A stretch of 64,000 nucleotides of DNA from Modicisalibacter luteus DSM 23508 (GTDB lineage Bacteria > Pseudomonadota > Gammaproteobacteria > Pseudomonadales > Halomonadaceae), in contig NZ_KB899996.1 in NCBI RefSeq assembly GCF_000378505.1, positions 1 to 64,000 of the forward strand, given 5' to 3'. Positions 27,671-37,613 of this stretch are shown here, piece after piece. How positions within the stretch are numbered: position 1 is the first letter of the stretch; each line of letters opens with the position of its first letter. A program made the translations under genes and the position numbers. Under the pieces are notes generated by a model. That model made no database searches, was not told where the DNA came from, and saw only the letters and a list, made by a program, of their open reading frames with translations.

Positions 27671-28618
27671 CTACCCTGCGGTGGCGATCAGGCGACGCGG
27701 TGCAACCTCATCCGCCGCCGTGACGGTGACCAAGCCCAGAAACGCCTGGTCACGGTACAATCTCACCAGGCCTTCGTGTTCCAGCCCGGCAGTGTCAATT
27801 CTGGCGCGTTGGCCTTGCAACAACCGGTTCGCGGCGGCTTCATCGGCCTCGATCTTGGGCAGGTGCGATACCAAGACATCCATGGGTAGCAGCAAGGCTT
27901 CCCGCGACGCCTGATTCTCCCGACCTTCGATCTGCTCCAGCGTTAACATGCCCCCGTTAGCGACAGCGCCTCCGGCTTCTCCGGCAGAAACGCCGAAAGG
28001 GCCGGTTCTCAGGCGTCGCAGTGCGGTAATGTGGGCGCCACACCCTAACGCATGTCCGATGTCCTCGGCCAGGGTCCGGATGTATGTGCCCTTGCTGCAG
28101 GCCACCTCGAGATCGAATCCCTCGGTGTCGTGGGATAGAAGGCGCGTATCATAAACCGTCACACGCCGTGGTGCACGTTCAATCGACTTGCCTTGGCGAG
28201 CCAGTTCATAGAGCGGACGCCCCTGATGCTTGAGCGCCGAGTACATCGGCGGCACCTGCTCGATCTGGCCACGAAACCGCGTCAGTACATCTTCGACTTC
28301 CGTCTCGCTGAATGGCTTGACCATCCGGCGATCAACGACGGTGCCTTCAGCATCACCAGTGTCGGTGATTTCACCCAAGCGAACCCGGGTACGGTAGACC
28401 TTGTCCGATTCCAGCAGATGCGAGGAGAACTTGGTCGCTTCTCCAAAGCACACCGGCAACAAGCCGGTGGCCATGGGATCCAGTGTCCCGGTATGCCCCG
28501 CTTTCTGCGCCTGGAACAGGCGGCGCGCACGCTGCAAAGCAAAATTGCTCGACATGCCCTGAGGCTTGTCGAGCAGCAACACACCATTGACCGGCAAACC
28601 GCGACGGCGACGTGCCAT
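27671..28618 (-). CDS. truB: tRNA pseudouridine(55) synthase
   Basis: Isomerises U55 in the T-loop of all elongator tRNAs. The 315-residue protein has the N-terminal GVLLLDKPQGMSS and the catalytic aspartate block HTGTLDPMATGLLPVC. RPPMYSALKHQG-like (here VPPMYSALKHQG) and the C-terminal PUA-like region (ADEAAANRLLQGQR) follow. It overlaps rbfA by one base, so translation is likely coupled. This is normal length and order for gammaproteobacteria. Confidence 0.97.
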   Translation of the reverse strand: MARRRRGLPVNGVLLLDKPQGMSSNFALQRARRLFQAQKAGHTGTLDPMATGLLPVCFGEATKFSSHLLESDKVYRTRVRLGEITDTGDAEGTVVDRRMVKPFSETEVEDVLTRFRGQIEQVPPMYSALKHQGRPLYELARQGKSIERAPRRVTVYDTRLLSHDTEGFDLEVACSKGTYIRTLAEDIGHALGCGAHITALRRLRTGPFGVSAGEAGGAVANGGMLTLEQIEGRENQASREALLLPMDVLVSHLPKIEADEAAANRLLQGQRARIDTAGLEHEGLVRLYRDQAFLGLVTVTAADEVAPRRLIATAG

Positions 28619-29019
28619 CAGCGCTCGCCCTCGGAGCCAGGATCATCGTTATCGTTACGGGCACGATCGGACTCAACCGCCTGATCAATCAGCGACGATA
28701 GCTTGTGCCCCCGCGCCACGCTTTCATCGTAATGAAAGCGTAACTCAGGAACATGGCGCAGCTTGATGCGCTGGGCTATCTGGCTGCGCAGAAAACCGGC
28801 AGCCCGCTTGAGCACTGCCAAATTCTCTTTGATGCGCCCGGCATCGTCGTCACCCAACAGGGTCACATAAACATCGGCATAACCCAGATCGCGGCTGACG
28901 CTGACGCCACTCACGGTCACCATGCCCAGGCGCGGATCCTTGATCTCACGCTGGATGAGTACCGCCAGCTCCTGCTGGAGCTGGTCGGCCACCCGGTCGG
29001 TACGCTTGAACTCGCGCAT
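28618..29019 (-). CDS. rbfA: 30S ribosome-binding factor A
   Basis: Cold-adaptation/maturation factor that binds the 5' helix region of 16S rRNA in late 30S assembly. The 133-residue KH-like protein shows RVADQLQQELAVLIQREIKDPRLG and the strand YADVYVTLLGDD, then ELRFHYDESV near residue 100. The C-terminal tail is acidic and disordered-looking (NDDPGSEGER). It lies between infB (21-base gap) and truB (1-base overlap). Confidence 0.96.
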   Translation of the reverse strand: MREFKRTDRVADQLQQELAVLIQREIKDPRLGMVTVSGVSVSRDLGYADVYVTLLGDDDAGRIKENLAVLKRAAGFLRSQIAQRIKLRHVPELRFHYDESVARGHKLSSLIDQAVESDRARNDNDDPGSEGER

Positions 29020-29040
29020 CGGCTTGCTCTCCTCGGCGCG

Positions 29041-31605
29041 TTACAGGCTGCGCTCGACCCTGATCTGGTCGAAGACCTCGATCTTGTCGCCGACCTGGAC
29101 GTCGTTATAGTTCTTGACGCCGATACCGCACTCCATGCCGTTGCGCACTTCGTTGACGTCATCCTTGAAGCGACGCAGCGATTCCAGCTCACCTTCGTAA
29201 ATGACCACATTTTCACGCAGGACACGGATTCGCTTGTTGCGGTACACGGTACCCTCGACGACCATACAGCCGGCCACGGCGCCAATCTTGGGCGCTCTGA
29301 AGACATCACGCACTTCGGCCACGCCGACGATCTCTTCTTTCCACTCCGGTGCCAGCATGCCACTCATGGCCTGCTTGACCTCATCGATGAGCTGGTAGAT
29401 AACGCTGTAATAGCGAAGATCCAGTCCCTCACGCTCGATGATTTCCCGAGCGGCAGCGTCAGCACGCACGTTGAAGCCGACCACAATGGCGTCACTAGCC
29501 AGCGCCAGGTTGGCGTCGGTGCCGGTGATACCACCAACCCCGGACGACACCACGGCGACTTCCACCTCACCGGTGGACAGCTCTTCGAGGGCACCGCGGA
29601 TCGCTTCCAGCGAGCCCTGAACGTCGGCCTTGAGGACGATATTGACCTTGGCCACCTCGTCCTGGCCCATCTGCGAGAACATGTTCTCGAGCTTGGCCTT
29701 CTGCTGACGAGCCAGGCGCACTTCACGATACTTGCCCTGACGGAAGTTGGCGACTTCACGCGCCTTCTTGTCATCGGCCAGGACCATAAAGTCCTCACCC
29801 GCCTCGGGCGTCCCGTCGAGACCCTGAATTTCCACCGGCATGGCCGGGCCCACCGACTCGACCTGCTGACCCAGCTCATTGGTCAACGCGCGAATGCGGC
29901 CATAATGCAGTCCGGCAAGAACCATGTCGCCGCGACGCAAGGTGCCGTTCTGCACCAGCACGGTGGCGACCGGGCCGCGACCGCGGTCGAGACGTGACTC
30001 GACCACCACGCCCTTGGCGGGGGCGGCCGGCACAGCCTTGAGCTCAAGCACCTCGGAAACCAGCAGCACGGCTTCCAACAGCGCATCGATGCCTTCGCCG
30101 GTCTTTGCCGAGACGTGGACGAACTGCGTATCGCCGCCCCACTCCTCGGAAATTACACCGTGCTGGGACAGCTCGTTGCGGATACGGTCGAAGTCCGCCC
30201 CTTCCTTGTCGATCTTGTTGACGGCCACCACCAGCGGCACTTCGGCAGCCTTGGCGTGCTCGACAGCCTCGACGGTCTGCGGCATCACACCATCATCGGC
30301 CGCTACCACCAGAATGACGACGTCAGTAGCCTGGGCACCACGCGCACGCATCGCAGTGAACGCCGCGTGCCCCGGGGTATCCAGGAAAGTCACTCCGCCA
30401 TGCTCATCCTCGACATGGTAGGCGCCGATGTGCTGGGTAATTCCGCCTGCCTCACCAGTCGCCACCTTGGTACGGCGAATGTAGTCGAGTAGTGAGGTCT
30501 TACCATGGTCGACGTGGCCCATGACCGTAACGACCGGCGAGCGAGTGATCTCCTCGCCTTCGTAGGAGATCCCTTCGAGAACCTCGGTCTCCAGCGCATC
30601 GTCCTTGACCAGCTTGGGCTTGTGGCCCATCTCCTCAACGACGATCGCGGCGGTATCCTGATCGATCGTCTGGTTGATGGTGACTGCCGCGCCCATGGTG
30701 AACATAGCCTTGATGACTTCGTTGGCCTTGATCGCCATCTTGTCTGCCAGGTCGGCCACACTGATCGATTCAGGGATGGCCACTTCGCGCACGATCGGCT
30801 GCGTCGGCTTCTGGAAGGCATGTTTGCCGCCGCCACTGTCACGGCCACCACGACGGCTGCCACGGCGCTCGGCGCGCTTGACCTTCTTGCCACCCCCGCG
30901 CCGACGCTCGCTACGCTCCTCGCGATCCTCGTCACGGCTGGTATCGCGCCCCTTCTTGGCCGGCGCCTTCTTCTGGGCACGACGATTCTCGTTGCGCGGC
31001 TCCTTGGGAGGGGCCTCGACAACCGGCTCGCTGCTCGTCAGCTCAGGCTCGGCGGGGGTATGCTTGGGTGACCTAAGCGTAGGTGTAGGCTCTTCACGCT
31101 TTTGGGTCGCTTCCTGCGCCGCCTTGTCGGCAGATACCTGCTTGGCCGCCTCTGCCTCCCGGGCTTCTTCTGCAGCCTTGGCCTCACTTTCCGCCTGGGC
31201 ACGCGCCTCTTCAGCCTGTGCCTGTGCCCGTGCCTGCGTGTCCGCCATATCGCCGACCAGCTGACGTGGCCCCTGCTCGACCGGCTCGGGCTTGTCAGCT
31301 GCCTCTTCCTCGTCGCGCTTGACGTAGGTGCGCTTCTTGCGAACCTGCACCTCAATAGTCTTGCCGCGCTCACCACTCTTGATGCGACTCTTGGTCTTGC
31401 GCGTCAGAGTAATGCGGTTCTTGGGGGCACGCCCACCGCCGCCATGACTCTGAGTGAGATGGTCGAGCAGCCGCTGTTTATCCTCTTCGGAGACGGCATC
31501 GCCTTCGTTTTGGTGCGGAAGCCCCGCTTCTTTCATCTGTTCCAGAAGGCGGGAAGTATCACGCCCCACCTTGACTGCGAAATCTTTAACTGTCATTTCT
31601 GACAT
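29041..31605 (-). CDS. infB: Translation initiation factor IF-2
   Basis: GTPase that places initiator fMet-tRNA on the ribosome. The 854-residue protein has two IF2_N modules (start [11 protein letters not shown] and about 275-325). Between them is a highly charged, Ala/Glu/Arg-rich linker (about 100-265). The G domain has GHVDHGKT (363-370), DTPGHAAF and NKIDKE, followed by beta-barrel and C-terminal fMet-binding domains. The AGGAGGG ribosome-binding site 6 bases before the first ATG fixes the start; an internal ATG three codons later is possible. It is the centre of the conserved nusA-infB operon, next to the initiator tRNA gene upstream. Confidence 0.98.
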   Translation of the reverse strand: MSEMTVKDFAVKVGRDTSRLLEQMKEAGLPHQNEGDAVSEEDKQRLLDHLTQSHGGGGRAPKNRITLTRKTKSRIKSGERGKTIEVQVRKKRTYVKRDEEEAADKPEPVEQGPRQLVGDMADTQARAQAQAEEARAQAESEAKAAEEAREAEAAKQVSADKAAQEATQKREEPTPTLRSPKHTPAEPELTSSEPVVEAPPKEPRNENRRAQKKAPAKKGRDTSRDEDREERSERRRGGGKKVKRAERRGSRRGGRDSGGGKHAFQKPTQPIVREVAIPESISVADLADKMAIKANEVIKAMFTMGAAVTINQTIDQDTAAIVVEEMGHKPKLVKDDALETEVLEGISYEGEEITRSPVVTVMGHVDHGKTSLLDYIRRTKVATGEAGGITQHIGAYHVEDEHGGVTFLDTPGHAAFTAMRARGAQATDVVILVVAADDGVMPQTVEAVEHAKAAEVPLVVAVNKIDKEGADFDRIRNELSQHGVISEEWGGDTQFVHVSAKTGEGIDALLEAVLLVSEVLELKAVPAAPAKGVVVESRLDRGRGPVATVLVQNGTLRRGDMVLAGLHYGRIRALTNELGQQVESVGPAMPVEIQGLDGTPEAGEDFMVLADDKKAREVANFRQGKYREVRLARQQKAKLENMFSQMGQDEVAKVNIVLKADVQGSLEAIRGALEELSTGEVEVAVVSSGVGGITGTDANLALASDAIVVGFNVRADAAAREIIEREGLDLRYYSVIYQLIDEVKQAMSGMLAPEWKEEIVGVAEVRDVFRAPKIGAVAGCMVVEGTVYRNKRIRVLRENVVIYEGELESLRRFKDDVNEVRNGMECGIGVKNYNDVQVGDKIEVFDQIRVERSL

Positions 31606-31632
31606 TACGACCCTCCTGAGCCCGTGACCTAG

Positions 31633-33126
31633 TTACTGTTCACTCTCGAACCAGGGCGCACGGGCGGTCATGATCAATGCCGCGGCGCGCTCTTCATCCA
31701 CGTCCTCGATGTCCTTGAGATCATCGATGGACTGCTCGGCAAGATCTTCCATGGTGACGATGCCACGGCTGGCCAGAATAAAGGCCAGGTGTCGATCCAT
31801 CCCGTCCATCTCGAGCAGATCTTCGGCGGGCTGGGCGCCATCCAGGACTTCCTCGGAAGCGATTGCCAGGTTCAACAGCTCGTCTTTGGCGCGTGCGCGC
31901 AGTTCTTCTATCAGGTCTTCATCGACTTCTTCGATCTCCAGCATCTCCTCGATAGGCACATAGGCCAACTCCTCGAGGGAGGTAAAGCCCTCTTCAACCA
32001 GTACCCGAGCCAACTCCTCGTCGATCTCGAGATGACTGATGAAGTACTCGACCAGGCTATCGATCTCTTGTTCGCGTTTGCCCTCGGCTTCGTCTTCGGT
32101 CATCACATTGAGTGCCCAACCCGTCAGCTCACTGGCCAACCGCACGTTCTGACCGCTGCGACCGATAGCCTGGGCAAGATTGTCTTCGGCAACGGCAACA
32201 TCCATTGAATGGGTGTCTTCGTCGACGAGAATGGAAGCAACATCGGCGGGGGCCATGGCGTTGATGACCAACTGTGCCGGGTTGTCGTCCCATAGGATAA
32301 TGTCCACGCGCTCATTCTGCAGCTCGTTGGACACTGCTTGCACACGCGAGCCGCGCATGCCAACACACGCACCGACCGGATCGATACGCTTGTCGTTAGT
32401 CTTGACGGCGATCTTGGCGCGCGAGCCGGGATCACGAGCCGCGCCCTTGATCTCGATAAGCTGCTCAGCGATTTCAGGCACTTCGATCTTGAACAGCTCG
32501 ATGATCAGTTCAGGACGCGTGCGCGACAAGATCAACTGCGAACCTCGCGCTTCCGGATCGACCTTCCACAACAGGGCACGCACACGCTCATTCATGCGGT
32601 AACGCTCCCCGGGGATCATCTCGCTGCGTGGCAGGAACGCCTCTGCGTTATCGCCCAGGTCGATGATCAATCCGTCGCGTGTCGTTTTCTTGACCGTACC
32701 GGCAACCAGCTCACCCTCGCGCTCGGCATAATGACGAACGATCTGGGCACGCTCGGCCTCACGCACCTTCTGCACGATGACCTGCTTGGCAGTCTGGGCA
32801 GCGATGCGCCCGAACGCAGCATTTTCGATCCGCTCCTCGACCACGTCACCCAAGGTTAGCGGGGGATCGCGCTGTTCGGCAAACGACTGCTTGATCTCTG
32901 CATCGGGATTCTCGAACTCGTCGTCCTCGATCACTACCCAGCGACGAAACGTCTCGTAGTCACCGGTCGCGCGATCGATCTTGACGCGCACGTTGACCTC
33001 CTGACCTTCGAAACGCTTGCGCGATGCGCTGGCCAATGCGGACTCGACCGCTTCGAAGATCACATCACGGGGCACGCCCTTCTCGTTCGAGATCGCATCA
33101 ACGACCAGCAGAATCTCTTTGCTCAT
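31633..33126 (-). CDS. nusA: Transcription termination/antitermination protein NusA
   Basis: RNA polymerase-associated elongation factor for pausing, termination and rRNA antitermination. The 497-residue protein has the N-terminal polymerase-binding domain ([12 protein letters not shown]), an S1 domain ([20 protein letters not shown]) and two KH domains. Two acidic helix-hairpin-helix repeats follow at the C-terminus (about 365-425 and 440-490), as in E. coli. Length matches E. coli NusA (495). It is 27 bases downstream of rimP and 27 bases before infB. Confidence 0.98.
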   Translation of the reverse strand: MSKEILLVVDAISNEKGVPRDVIFEAVESALASASRKRFEGQEVNVRVKIDRATGDYETFRRWVVIEDDEFENPDAEIKQSFAEQRDPPLTLGDVVEERIENAAFGRIAAQTAKQVIVQKVREAERAQIVRHYAEREGELVAGTVKKTTRDGLIIDLGDNAEAFLPRSEMIPGERYRMNERVRALLWKVDPEARGSQLILSRTRPELIIELFKIEVPEIAEQLIEIKGAARDPGSRAKIAVKTNDKRIDPVGACVGMRGSRVQAVSNELQNERVDIILWDDNPAQLVINAMAPADVASILVDEDTHSMDVAVAEDNLAQAIGRSGQNVRLASELTGWALNVMTEDEAEGKREQEIDSLVEYFISHLEIDEELARVLVEEGFTSLEELAYVPIEEMLEIEEVDEDLIEELRARAKDELLNLAIASEEVLDGAQPAEDLLEMDGMDRHLAFILASRGIVTMEDLAEQSIDDLKDIEDVDEERAAALIMTARAPWFESEQ

Positions 33127-33153
33127 GCCTTAAGCCTCGCCAGAAAACAGTTC

Positions 33154-33618
33154 TTATGCATCGAACTGCGGGACCACCCGCGCCTGATCGATACTATCGA
33201 TGGGAAAGCAGTATTCCTCGCCGTCGAGGTGCAACAGCACCTCGTCGCCGTCGATACCGGCCAGCAGCCCCTTGTACTTGCGCCGACCCTCAAAGGGGGT
33301 ACGCAGACGCAACGACACGGTATTGCCCTTGTAGCGCTCGAATTGCGCCAGGGTAAAAAGCGGTCGGTCCATCCCCGGTGATGACACCTCAAGCTGGTAC
33401 TGACCGGGAATCGGATCTTCGACATCGAGAATGCCACTGACCTGACGACTGACATCGGCACAATGATCGACGGTGATCCCCTCAGGACTGTCAATGTAGA
33501 TTACCAGACGTGAGTGCTTGCCCTGGGCTAGATGTTCGATACCCCAGAGCTCGAAGCCCATGGACGTTACCACCGGTTCGATCAGCGCATCCAGCGCAGC
33601 GTTCTTGTTGCTCGCCAC
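33154..33618 (-). CDS. rimP: Ribosome maturation factor RimP
   Basis: 30S assembly factor. The 154-residue protein has the two-domain RimP/YhbC pattern: N-terminal LIEPVVTSMGFELWGIEH and ITVDHCADVSR, then LEVSSPGMDRPLF and a C-terminal Sm-like barrel ending FPIDSIDQARVVPQFD. The start codon is GTG, with AGGAG about 10 bases upstream. It is the first protein gene after the initiator tRNA; a terminator lies between. Confidence 0.95.
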   Translation of the reverse strand: MASNKNAALDALIEPVVTSMGFELWGIEHLAQGKHSRLVIYIDSPEGITVDHCADVSRQVSGILDVEDPIPGQYQLEVSSPGMDRPLFTLAQFERYKGNTVSLRLRTPFEGRRKYKGLLAGIDGDEVLLHLDGEEYCFPIDSIDQARVVPQFDA

Positions 33619-33714
33619 AGACGAAGGCTCCTACAGCAGTTGCATCAGGCACCTGACCGGGAGTAAGGAAAAAGCTAGGTGGCTGATTGGCGTTGGTGCC
33701 AGCGGAACGGACCG

Positions 33715-33749
33715 CTAACAAAAAGCCCCTTCTGAGGAAGGGGCCTTTC
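33715..33749 (-). terminator. Terminator/attenuator between the initiator tRNA and rimP
   Basis: On the minus strand a stem GCCCCTTC / GAAGGGGC with a CTCA loop, extended by AAAG...CTTTT, ends in a run of five T. It lies just after the tRNA 3' end. Partial read-through would allow the classical metY-rimP-nusA arrangement. Confidence 0.75.
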
Positions 33750-33759
33750 AGATAAAACT

Positions 33760-33836
<77 letters not shown>

Positions 33837-33849
33837 TCATAGCTTGGCG

Positions 33850-33879
33850 ATTATAGGAACTCGCTTGCCTGTAGGTCAA
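33850..33879 (-). promoter_or_regulatory. Promoter of the initiator tRNA
   Basis: TTGACC (33879-33874) and a perfect TATAAT (33855-33850) with an 18-base spacer on the minus strand predict a start about 7 bases before the tRNA 5' end. Confidence 0.75.
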
Positions 33880-33945
33880 GGAAAGCGCATCGCCACATCG
33901 TGCCAATCGTGCTTCTGAACGCCTGATAACCAGGCAATCTTCAGA

Positions 33946-34032
33946 TGGTGCCGAAGGGGGGACTTGAACCCCCACGACCATAAGGTCACTACCCCCTCAA
34001 GATAGCGTGTCTACCAATTCCACCACTTCGGC
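33946..34032 (-). tRNA. tRNA-Leu (GAG)
   Basis: An 87-base tRNA with a long variable arm (class II), anticodon loop TTGAGGG and anticodon GAG, T-loop GGTTCAAGTCC, and encoded CCA. It closely resembles E. coli leuU, which also lies just after secG. The acceptor stem GCCGAAG/CTTCGGC is fully paired. Confidence 0.95.
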
Positions 34033-34127
34033 ATCAGGGGACGAGAGTCAGACATCACACGTTATGTCTTTTCTCTCGTGGGTCGGCATTATCACGACCG
34101 ACCCGCACTACGATTGAGGTGTGGAGA

Positions 34128-34490
34128 TCACTCTCCGCTCTCCTCTAGCGCTGGCGCCGAATTATCCATACTTTGCGCACCATCGTCAAGTGTCGGTGCT
34201 GCATTGCGCTGTTCAATCACCTTGGCATCGGGAATGCCCTGCTCCGGTGCATCGCCAGCCTGGGAGGCAAAGTAGGCCAGTGCCAAGGACGTGGCAAAGA
34301 ATGCCGCCGCCAAGACACCGGTCAGCTTGGCCAGAAAGCCACCGCTCCCCCGGGATCCGAAGACTGTCTGGGAAGCACCACCACCGCCGAACGCGGCGCC
34401 GGCTTCGGCCCCCTTGCCCTGCTGCAGCAGGACGAGCGCGACCAGTGCGATGGCAATGGCCACGTGAATCATAAGAATCGCGATTTGCAT
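34128..34490 (-). CDS. secG: Protein-export membrane protein SecG
   Basis: Small subunit of the SecYEG translocon. The 120-residue protein has two transmembrane helices (about residues 2-22 and 53-72), joined by the conserved loop LLQQGKGAEAG and FGSRGSGGFL. A Pro/Ala/Glu-rich acidic C-terminal tail of about 45 residues follows. It lies 4 bases after tpiA and immediately before tRNA-Leu(GAG), the widespread tpiA-secG-leuU order. Confidence 0.96.
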   Translation of the reverse strand: MQIAILMIHVAIAIALVALVLLQQGKGAEAGAAFGGGGASQTVFGSRGSGGFLAKLTGVLAAAFFATSLALAYFASQAGDAPEQGIPDAKVIEQRNAAPTLDDGAQSMDNSAPALEESGE

Positions 34491-34494
34491 GTTT

Positions 34495-35244
34495 TCAACC
34501 TGCTGACTGACATATGGCTAGAAAATCGTTGGTCTTGAGCGATGCGCCGCCAATGAGACCACCGTCGATATCCGACTCGGCAAGCAGCTCGGCGGCATTG
34601 TCGGCCTTCATGCTGCCTCCGTACAGCAGACGCAGCCTTGCGGCCAGCTCGCTGTCATACTCGCCCAGGCGTGCACGAATCGCAGCATGTACCGCTTGGG
34701 CTTGAGAGGGTGATGCCGTGCGCCCGGTGCCGATCGCCCAGACCGGCTCGTAAGCGATCACCATGCGTGTACGCTGCTCGGCATCCAAGGCATTGAATAC
34801 TGCCTCGACCTGGCCAAGCACCACGGCTTCGGTCTGCCCTGCCTCACGCTGCTCAAGCGTTTCGCCGACACACAGCACCGGGACCAGCCCGGACGCCAGC
34901 GCTGCCTTGGCCCGCGCCAATACCGCTGCGTCGTCCTCATGATACATTGAACGACGCTCGGAGTGGCCGACCAGGACATAGCGCACGTCGAACTCGTTGA
35001 GCATCTCAGCGCTGACCTCGCCGGTATGCGCCCCCTTGGTCTCGGGGTTGAGCGTTTGCGCGCCAAGCGCAACCGCGGTACCGGCCAAAGCCGACTGCAT
35101 CGCCGCCAGATAGGGCGTAGGCGGGATCAGCGCCACTTCGACCGAGGTGGGCAACCCTGTCTCGGCAAAGGCCCGCCCGAACTGCTCGACCAGTTCCAGC
35201 GAGCCGTTCATCTTCCAGTTCCCGGCGATCAGCGGCATGCGCAT
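34495..35244 (-). CDS. tpiA: Triosephosphate isomerase
   Basis: Interconverts dihydroxyacetone phosphate and glyceraldehyde 3-phosphate. The 249-residue TIM barrel has the N-terminal AGNWKMNG (catalytic Lys), the catalytic His in GHSERR, the catalytic Glu in AYEPVWAIGTG, and the phosphate-binding LYGGSM and GLIGGASL. The ATG at 35244 fits the family N-terminus (MRMPLIAGNWK), with an AGGGA ribosome-binding site 8 bases upstream. A TTG two codons earlier was rejected. It follows glmM after a 76-base gap with a GC hairpin. Confidence 0.97.
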   Translation of the reverse strand: MRMPLIAGNWKMNGSLELVEQFGRAFAETGLPTSVEVALIPPTPYLAAMQSALAGTAVALGAQTLNPETKGAHTGEVSAEMLNEFDVRYVLVGHSERRSMYHEDDAAVLARAKAALASGLVPVLCVGETLEQREAGQTEAVVLGQVEAVFNALDAEQRTRMVIAYEPVWAIGTGRTASPSQAQAVHAAIRARLGEYDSELAARLRLLYGGSMKADNAAELLAESDIDGGLIGGASLKTNDFLAICQSAG

Positions 35245-35320
35245 GAACAAATCCCTTTCTCAAAGTGGTGCGAAATGTTATAGGAGCGCCCCGACCAAGA
35301 CAACCGCGGGGCGCGTGCTC

Positions 35321-36670
35321 TCAACCCATCAGGCGCTCGACATCAGTGGCGATACGCTGCGCCAGGGCCCTCACGTCGAAGCGCGGACGCCCCTCTACCA
35401 TGACCCGAATCAACGGCTCGGTTCCCGAGGGACGCAGCAATACGCGGCCGCTACCGCCGAGCTCCGATTCCACGGCAGCCACCGAGTTCTGAAGCGGCTC
35501 GCTCTCGAGCAGCGCCTGCTTGTCAGTCCCAGGCGTCAGACGCACGTTGACCAGCGCCTGAGGCGCCTTCTCGAAATCCTTGAGCAACGCGGCCAAGGGT
35601 TGCTCCTGACTGACCATGATCGACAGTACCTGCAGGGCCGAGACGATGCCATCCCCGGTAGACTGTACATGGCCACACACAATATGCCCGGACGACTCCC
35701 CGCCTAACTGCCAGCCCCTGGCTGCAAGCCGCTCCATGACGTATCGGTCACCCACTTTCGCGCGCTCGAAGGGAATGTTCAGTGATTCCAGCGCTGCGGC
35801 CAGACCGAAATTACTCATCAGCGTACCGACCACACCCCCACCCAGCTCACCACGTGAATGGCGATCCCTGGCGATCAGGTAGAGGATGTCGTCGCCATCC
35901 ACCTCGCGGCCGTCGGCATCCACAAGAATGACACGGTCACCATCACCATCGAAAGCGACCCCCAGATCGGCGCCACGCTCAATAACGGCAGCACGCAGGG
36001 ATGCCGGATGCGTCGAGCCAACCTTATAGTTGATGTTCAAACCATCCGGGTCAGCCCCAACCAGACTGACCTGTGCACCTAACTCACGAAACACGTTCGG
36101 CGCAATGTGGTAGGTCGCCCCATGCGCGCAGTCGAGCACAATCTTCAGTCCATGCAGGGATAGACGATGCGGCACAGTAGACTTGCAGAATTCGATGTAG
36201 CGTCCCGCCGCATCGTTGATACGCACTGCCTTGCCGAGGCGATCGGCAGGAACCGTTTCCAGCGGCTTCTCTAGTTCGTCCTCGATGCGCATCTCGATCT
36301 CATCGGGCAACTTGGTACCCTCGGCCGAGAAGAACTTGATGCCATTATCCTGATAGGCATTGTGCGAGGCGGAAATCACGATTCCGGCATCGGCACGGAA
36401 CGTGCGAGTCAGGTAGGCGATACCCGGTGTGGGCATCGGGCCGAGCAATGAGACATCGACACCCGCAGCCGAAAGTCCGGCCTCCAGGGCCGACTCGAAC
36501 ATGTAACCCGAAATGCGTGTGTCCTTGCCGATCAGCACCTTGGCGCGACCGCGCTGCTTGTCCAGCACACGCCCCATGGCCCAACCCAGCTTGAGCATGA
36601 AATCGGCAGTGATCGGGTACTCTCCGACCGTGCCGCGGATACCATCGGTACCGAAATAGCGTCGTGTCAT
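35321..36670 (-). CDS. glmM: Phosphoglucosamine mutase
   Basis: Converts glucosamine-6-phosphate to glucosamine-1-phosphate for UDP-GlcNAc and thus cell wall and LPS. The 449-residue alpha-D-phosphohexomutase has [10 protein letters not shown] at the N-terminus, the phosphoserine loop [12 protein letters not shown] (Ser102), the metal site DGDGDR, and the C-terminal [12 protein letters not shown]. The ATG at 36670 overlaps the folP stop (ATGA). The ftsH-folP-glmM-tpiA-secG order matches Pseudomonas. Confidence 0.97.
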   Translation of the reverse strand: MTRRYFGTDGIRGTVGEYPITADFMLKLGWAMGRVLDKQRGRAKVLIGKDTRISGYMFESALEAGLSAAGVDVSLLGPMPTPGIAYLTRTFRADAGIVISASHNAYQDNGIKFFSAEGTKLPDEIEMRIEDELEKPLETVPADRLGKAVRINDAAGRYIEFCKSTVPHRLSLHGLKIVLDCAHGATYHIAPNVFRELGAQVSLVGADPDGLNINYKVGSTHPASLRAAVIERGADLGVAFDGDGDRVILVDADGREVDGDDILYLIARDRHSRGELGGGVVGTLMSNFGLAAALESLNIPFERAKVGDRYVMERLAARGWQLGGESSGHIVCGHVQSTGDGIVSALQVLSIMVSQEQPLAALLKDFEKAPQALVNVRLTPGTDKQALLESEPLQNSVAAVESELGGSGRVLLRPSGTEPLIRVMVEGRPRFDVRALAQRIATDVERLMG

Positions 36671-37530
36671 TGGTTTTCGCCTTCCTGTAGCACGGCCCAA
36701 GTCATGTTTACCGCGTCCACGCAGGGGCCAACGTCGTGCACGCGAATGATACGAGCACCGCGCTCCACCGCGAGCGTCGCTAGTGCCAACCCACCCGGCA
36801 GGCGCTCCTCGACGGTGCGACCGAGCACCTTTCCGATCAAGCTTTTGCGCGACATGCCGACCAGCACGGGTAGTTCAAGATGTGCCAGGGCATCCATACG
36901 CTTGAGCAGACGCAGGTTATGCTCAAGCGTCTTGGCGAAGCCGAATCCCGGATCGACGATCAGGCGGTCGCGAGAGATACCGGCTGTTTCACAGGCCGCG
37001 ACCCGTTCGGCGAGAAATGTCGTCACTGCGTCTTCGACTGGCACGTCATAATGAGGGTCTCGCTGCATGTCGCCAGGCTCCCCCTGCATGTGCATCACAC
37101 ACACCGGCAATTGGCTGGCTGCTGCCGCATCAAGCGCACCGGGCCGACGCAGGGAACGCACGTCATTGAGCATACCCGCTCCCAGAGCAGTAACTTCCCG
37201 CATGACTTCTGGACAACTGGTATCTACCGATACCAACACATCGAGCTCGTTCACCAGCCGCTCAACGAGCGGAGCCACGCGATCCAGTTCTTCCTGTAAC
37301 GAAACCGGAGAGGCCCCAGGCCGGGTCGACTCGCCACCTACGTCAATAATAGCCGCGCCTTCGGCCAGCATGTGCTCGGCATGAGCCAAAGCAGCGTCGA
37401 TCGCGTTGAAGCGTCCTCCATCCGAGAAGGAGTCTGGCGTGGCATTGAGGATCCCCATGACACGGGGGCGAGATAAGTCGAGGGAGTGCCGCCCACATTG
37501 TAGAACGGTACTAGGGGGAAATTCTGACAT
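36667..37530 (-). CDS. folP: Dihydropteroate synthase
   Basis: Condenses p-aminobenzoate with the pterin pyrophosphate made by FolK; the target of sulfonamides. The 287-residue TIM barrel has [24 protein letters not shown] and [10 protein letters not shown]. The pterin-binding [14 protein letters not shown] and the sulfa-loop [10 protein letters not shown] are also present, with no obvious resistance insertion. It is coupled to glmM by a 4-base overlap. Its ribosome-binding site is weak. Confidence 0.97.
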   Translation of the reverse strand: MSEFPPSTVLQCGRHSLDLSRPRVMGILNATPDSFSDGGRFNAIDAALAHAEHMLAEGAAIIDVGGESTRPGASPVSLQEELDRVAPLVERLVNELDVLVSVDTSCPEVMREVTALGAGMLNDVRSLRRPGALDAAAASQLPVCVMHMQGEPGDMQRDPHYDVPVEDAVTTFLAERVAACETAGISRDRLIVDPGFGFAKTLEHNLRLLKRMDALAHLELPVLVGMSRKSLIGKVLGRTVEERLPGGLALATLAVERGARIIRVHDVGPCVDAVNMTWAVLQEGENQ

Positions 37531-37569
37531 TCTAAAACCCGATTGGCGGGAAAACTCACCTTCATGACG

Positions 37570-37598
37570 ACACTAGGCGCCCCGCAGGGCGCCTAGCA
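37570..37598 (-). terminator. Hairpin between ftsH and folP
   Basis: A perfect ten-base stem (CTAGGCGCCC / GGGCGCCTAG) around a four-base loop lies 16 bases after the ftsH stop. No U-tract follows on either strand, so it may act as an RNA-stability element rather than a terminator. Confidence 0.4.
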
Positions 37599-37613
37599 GC
37601 CAACCTCGGACAC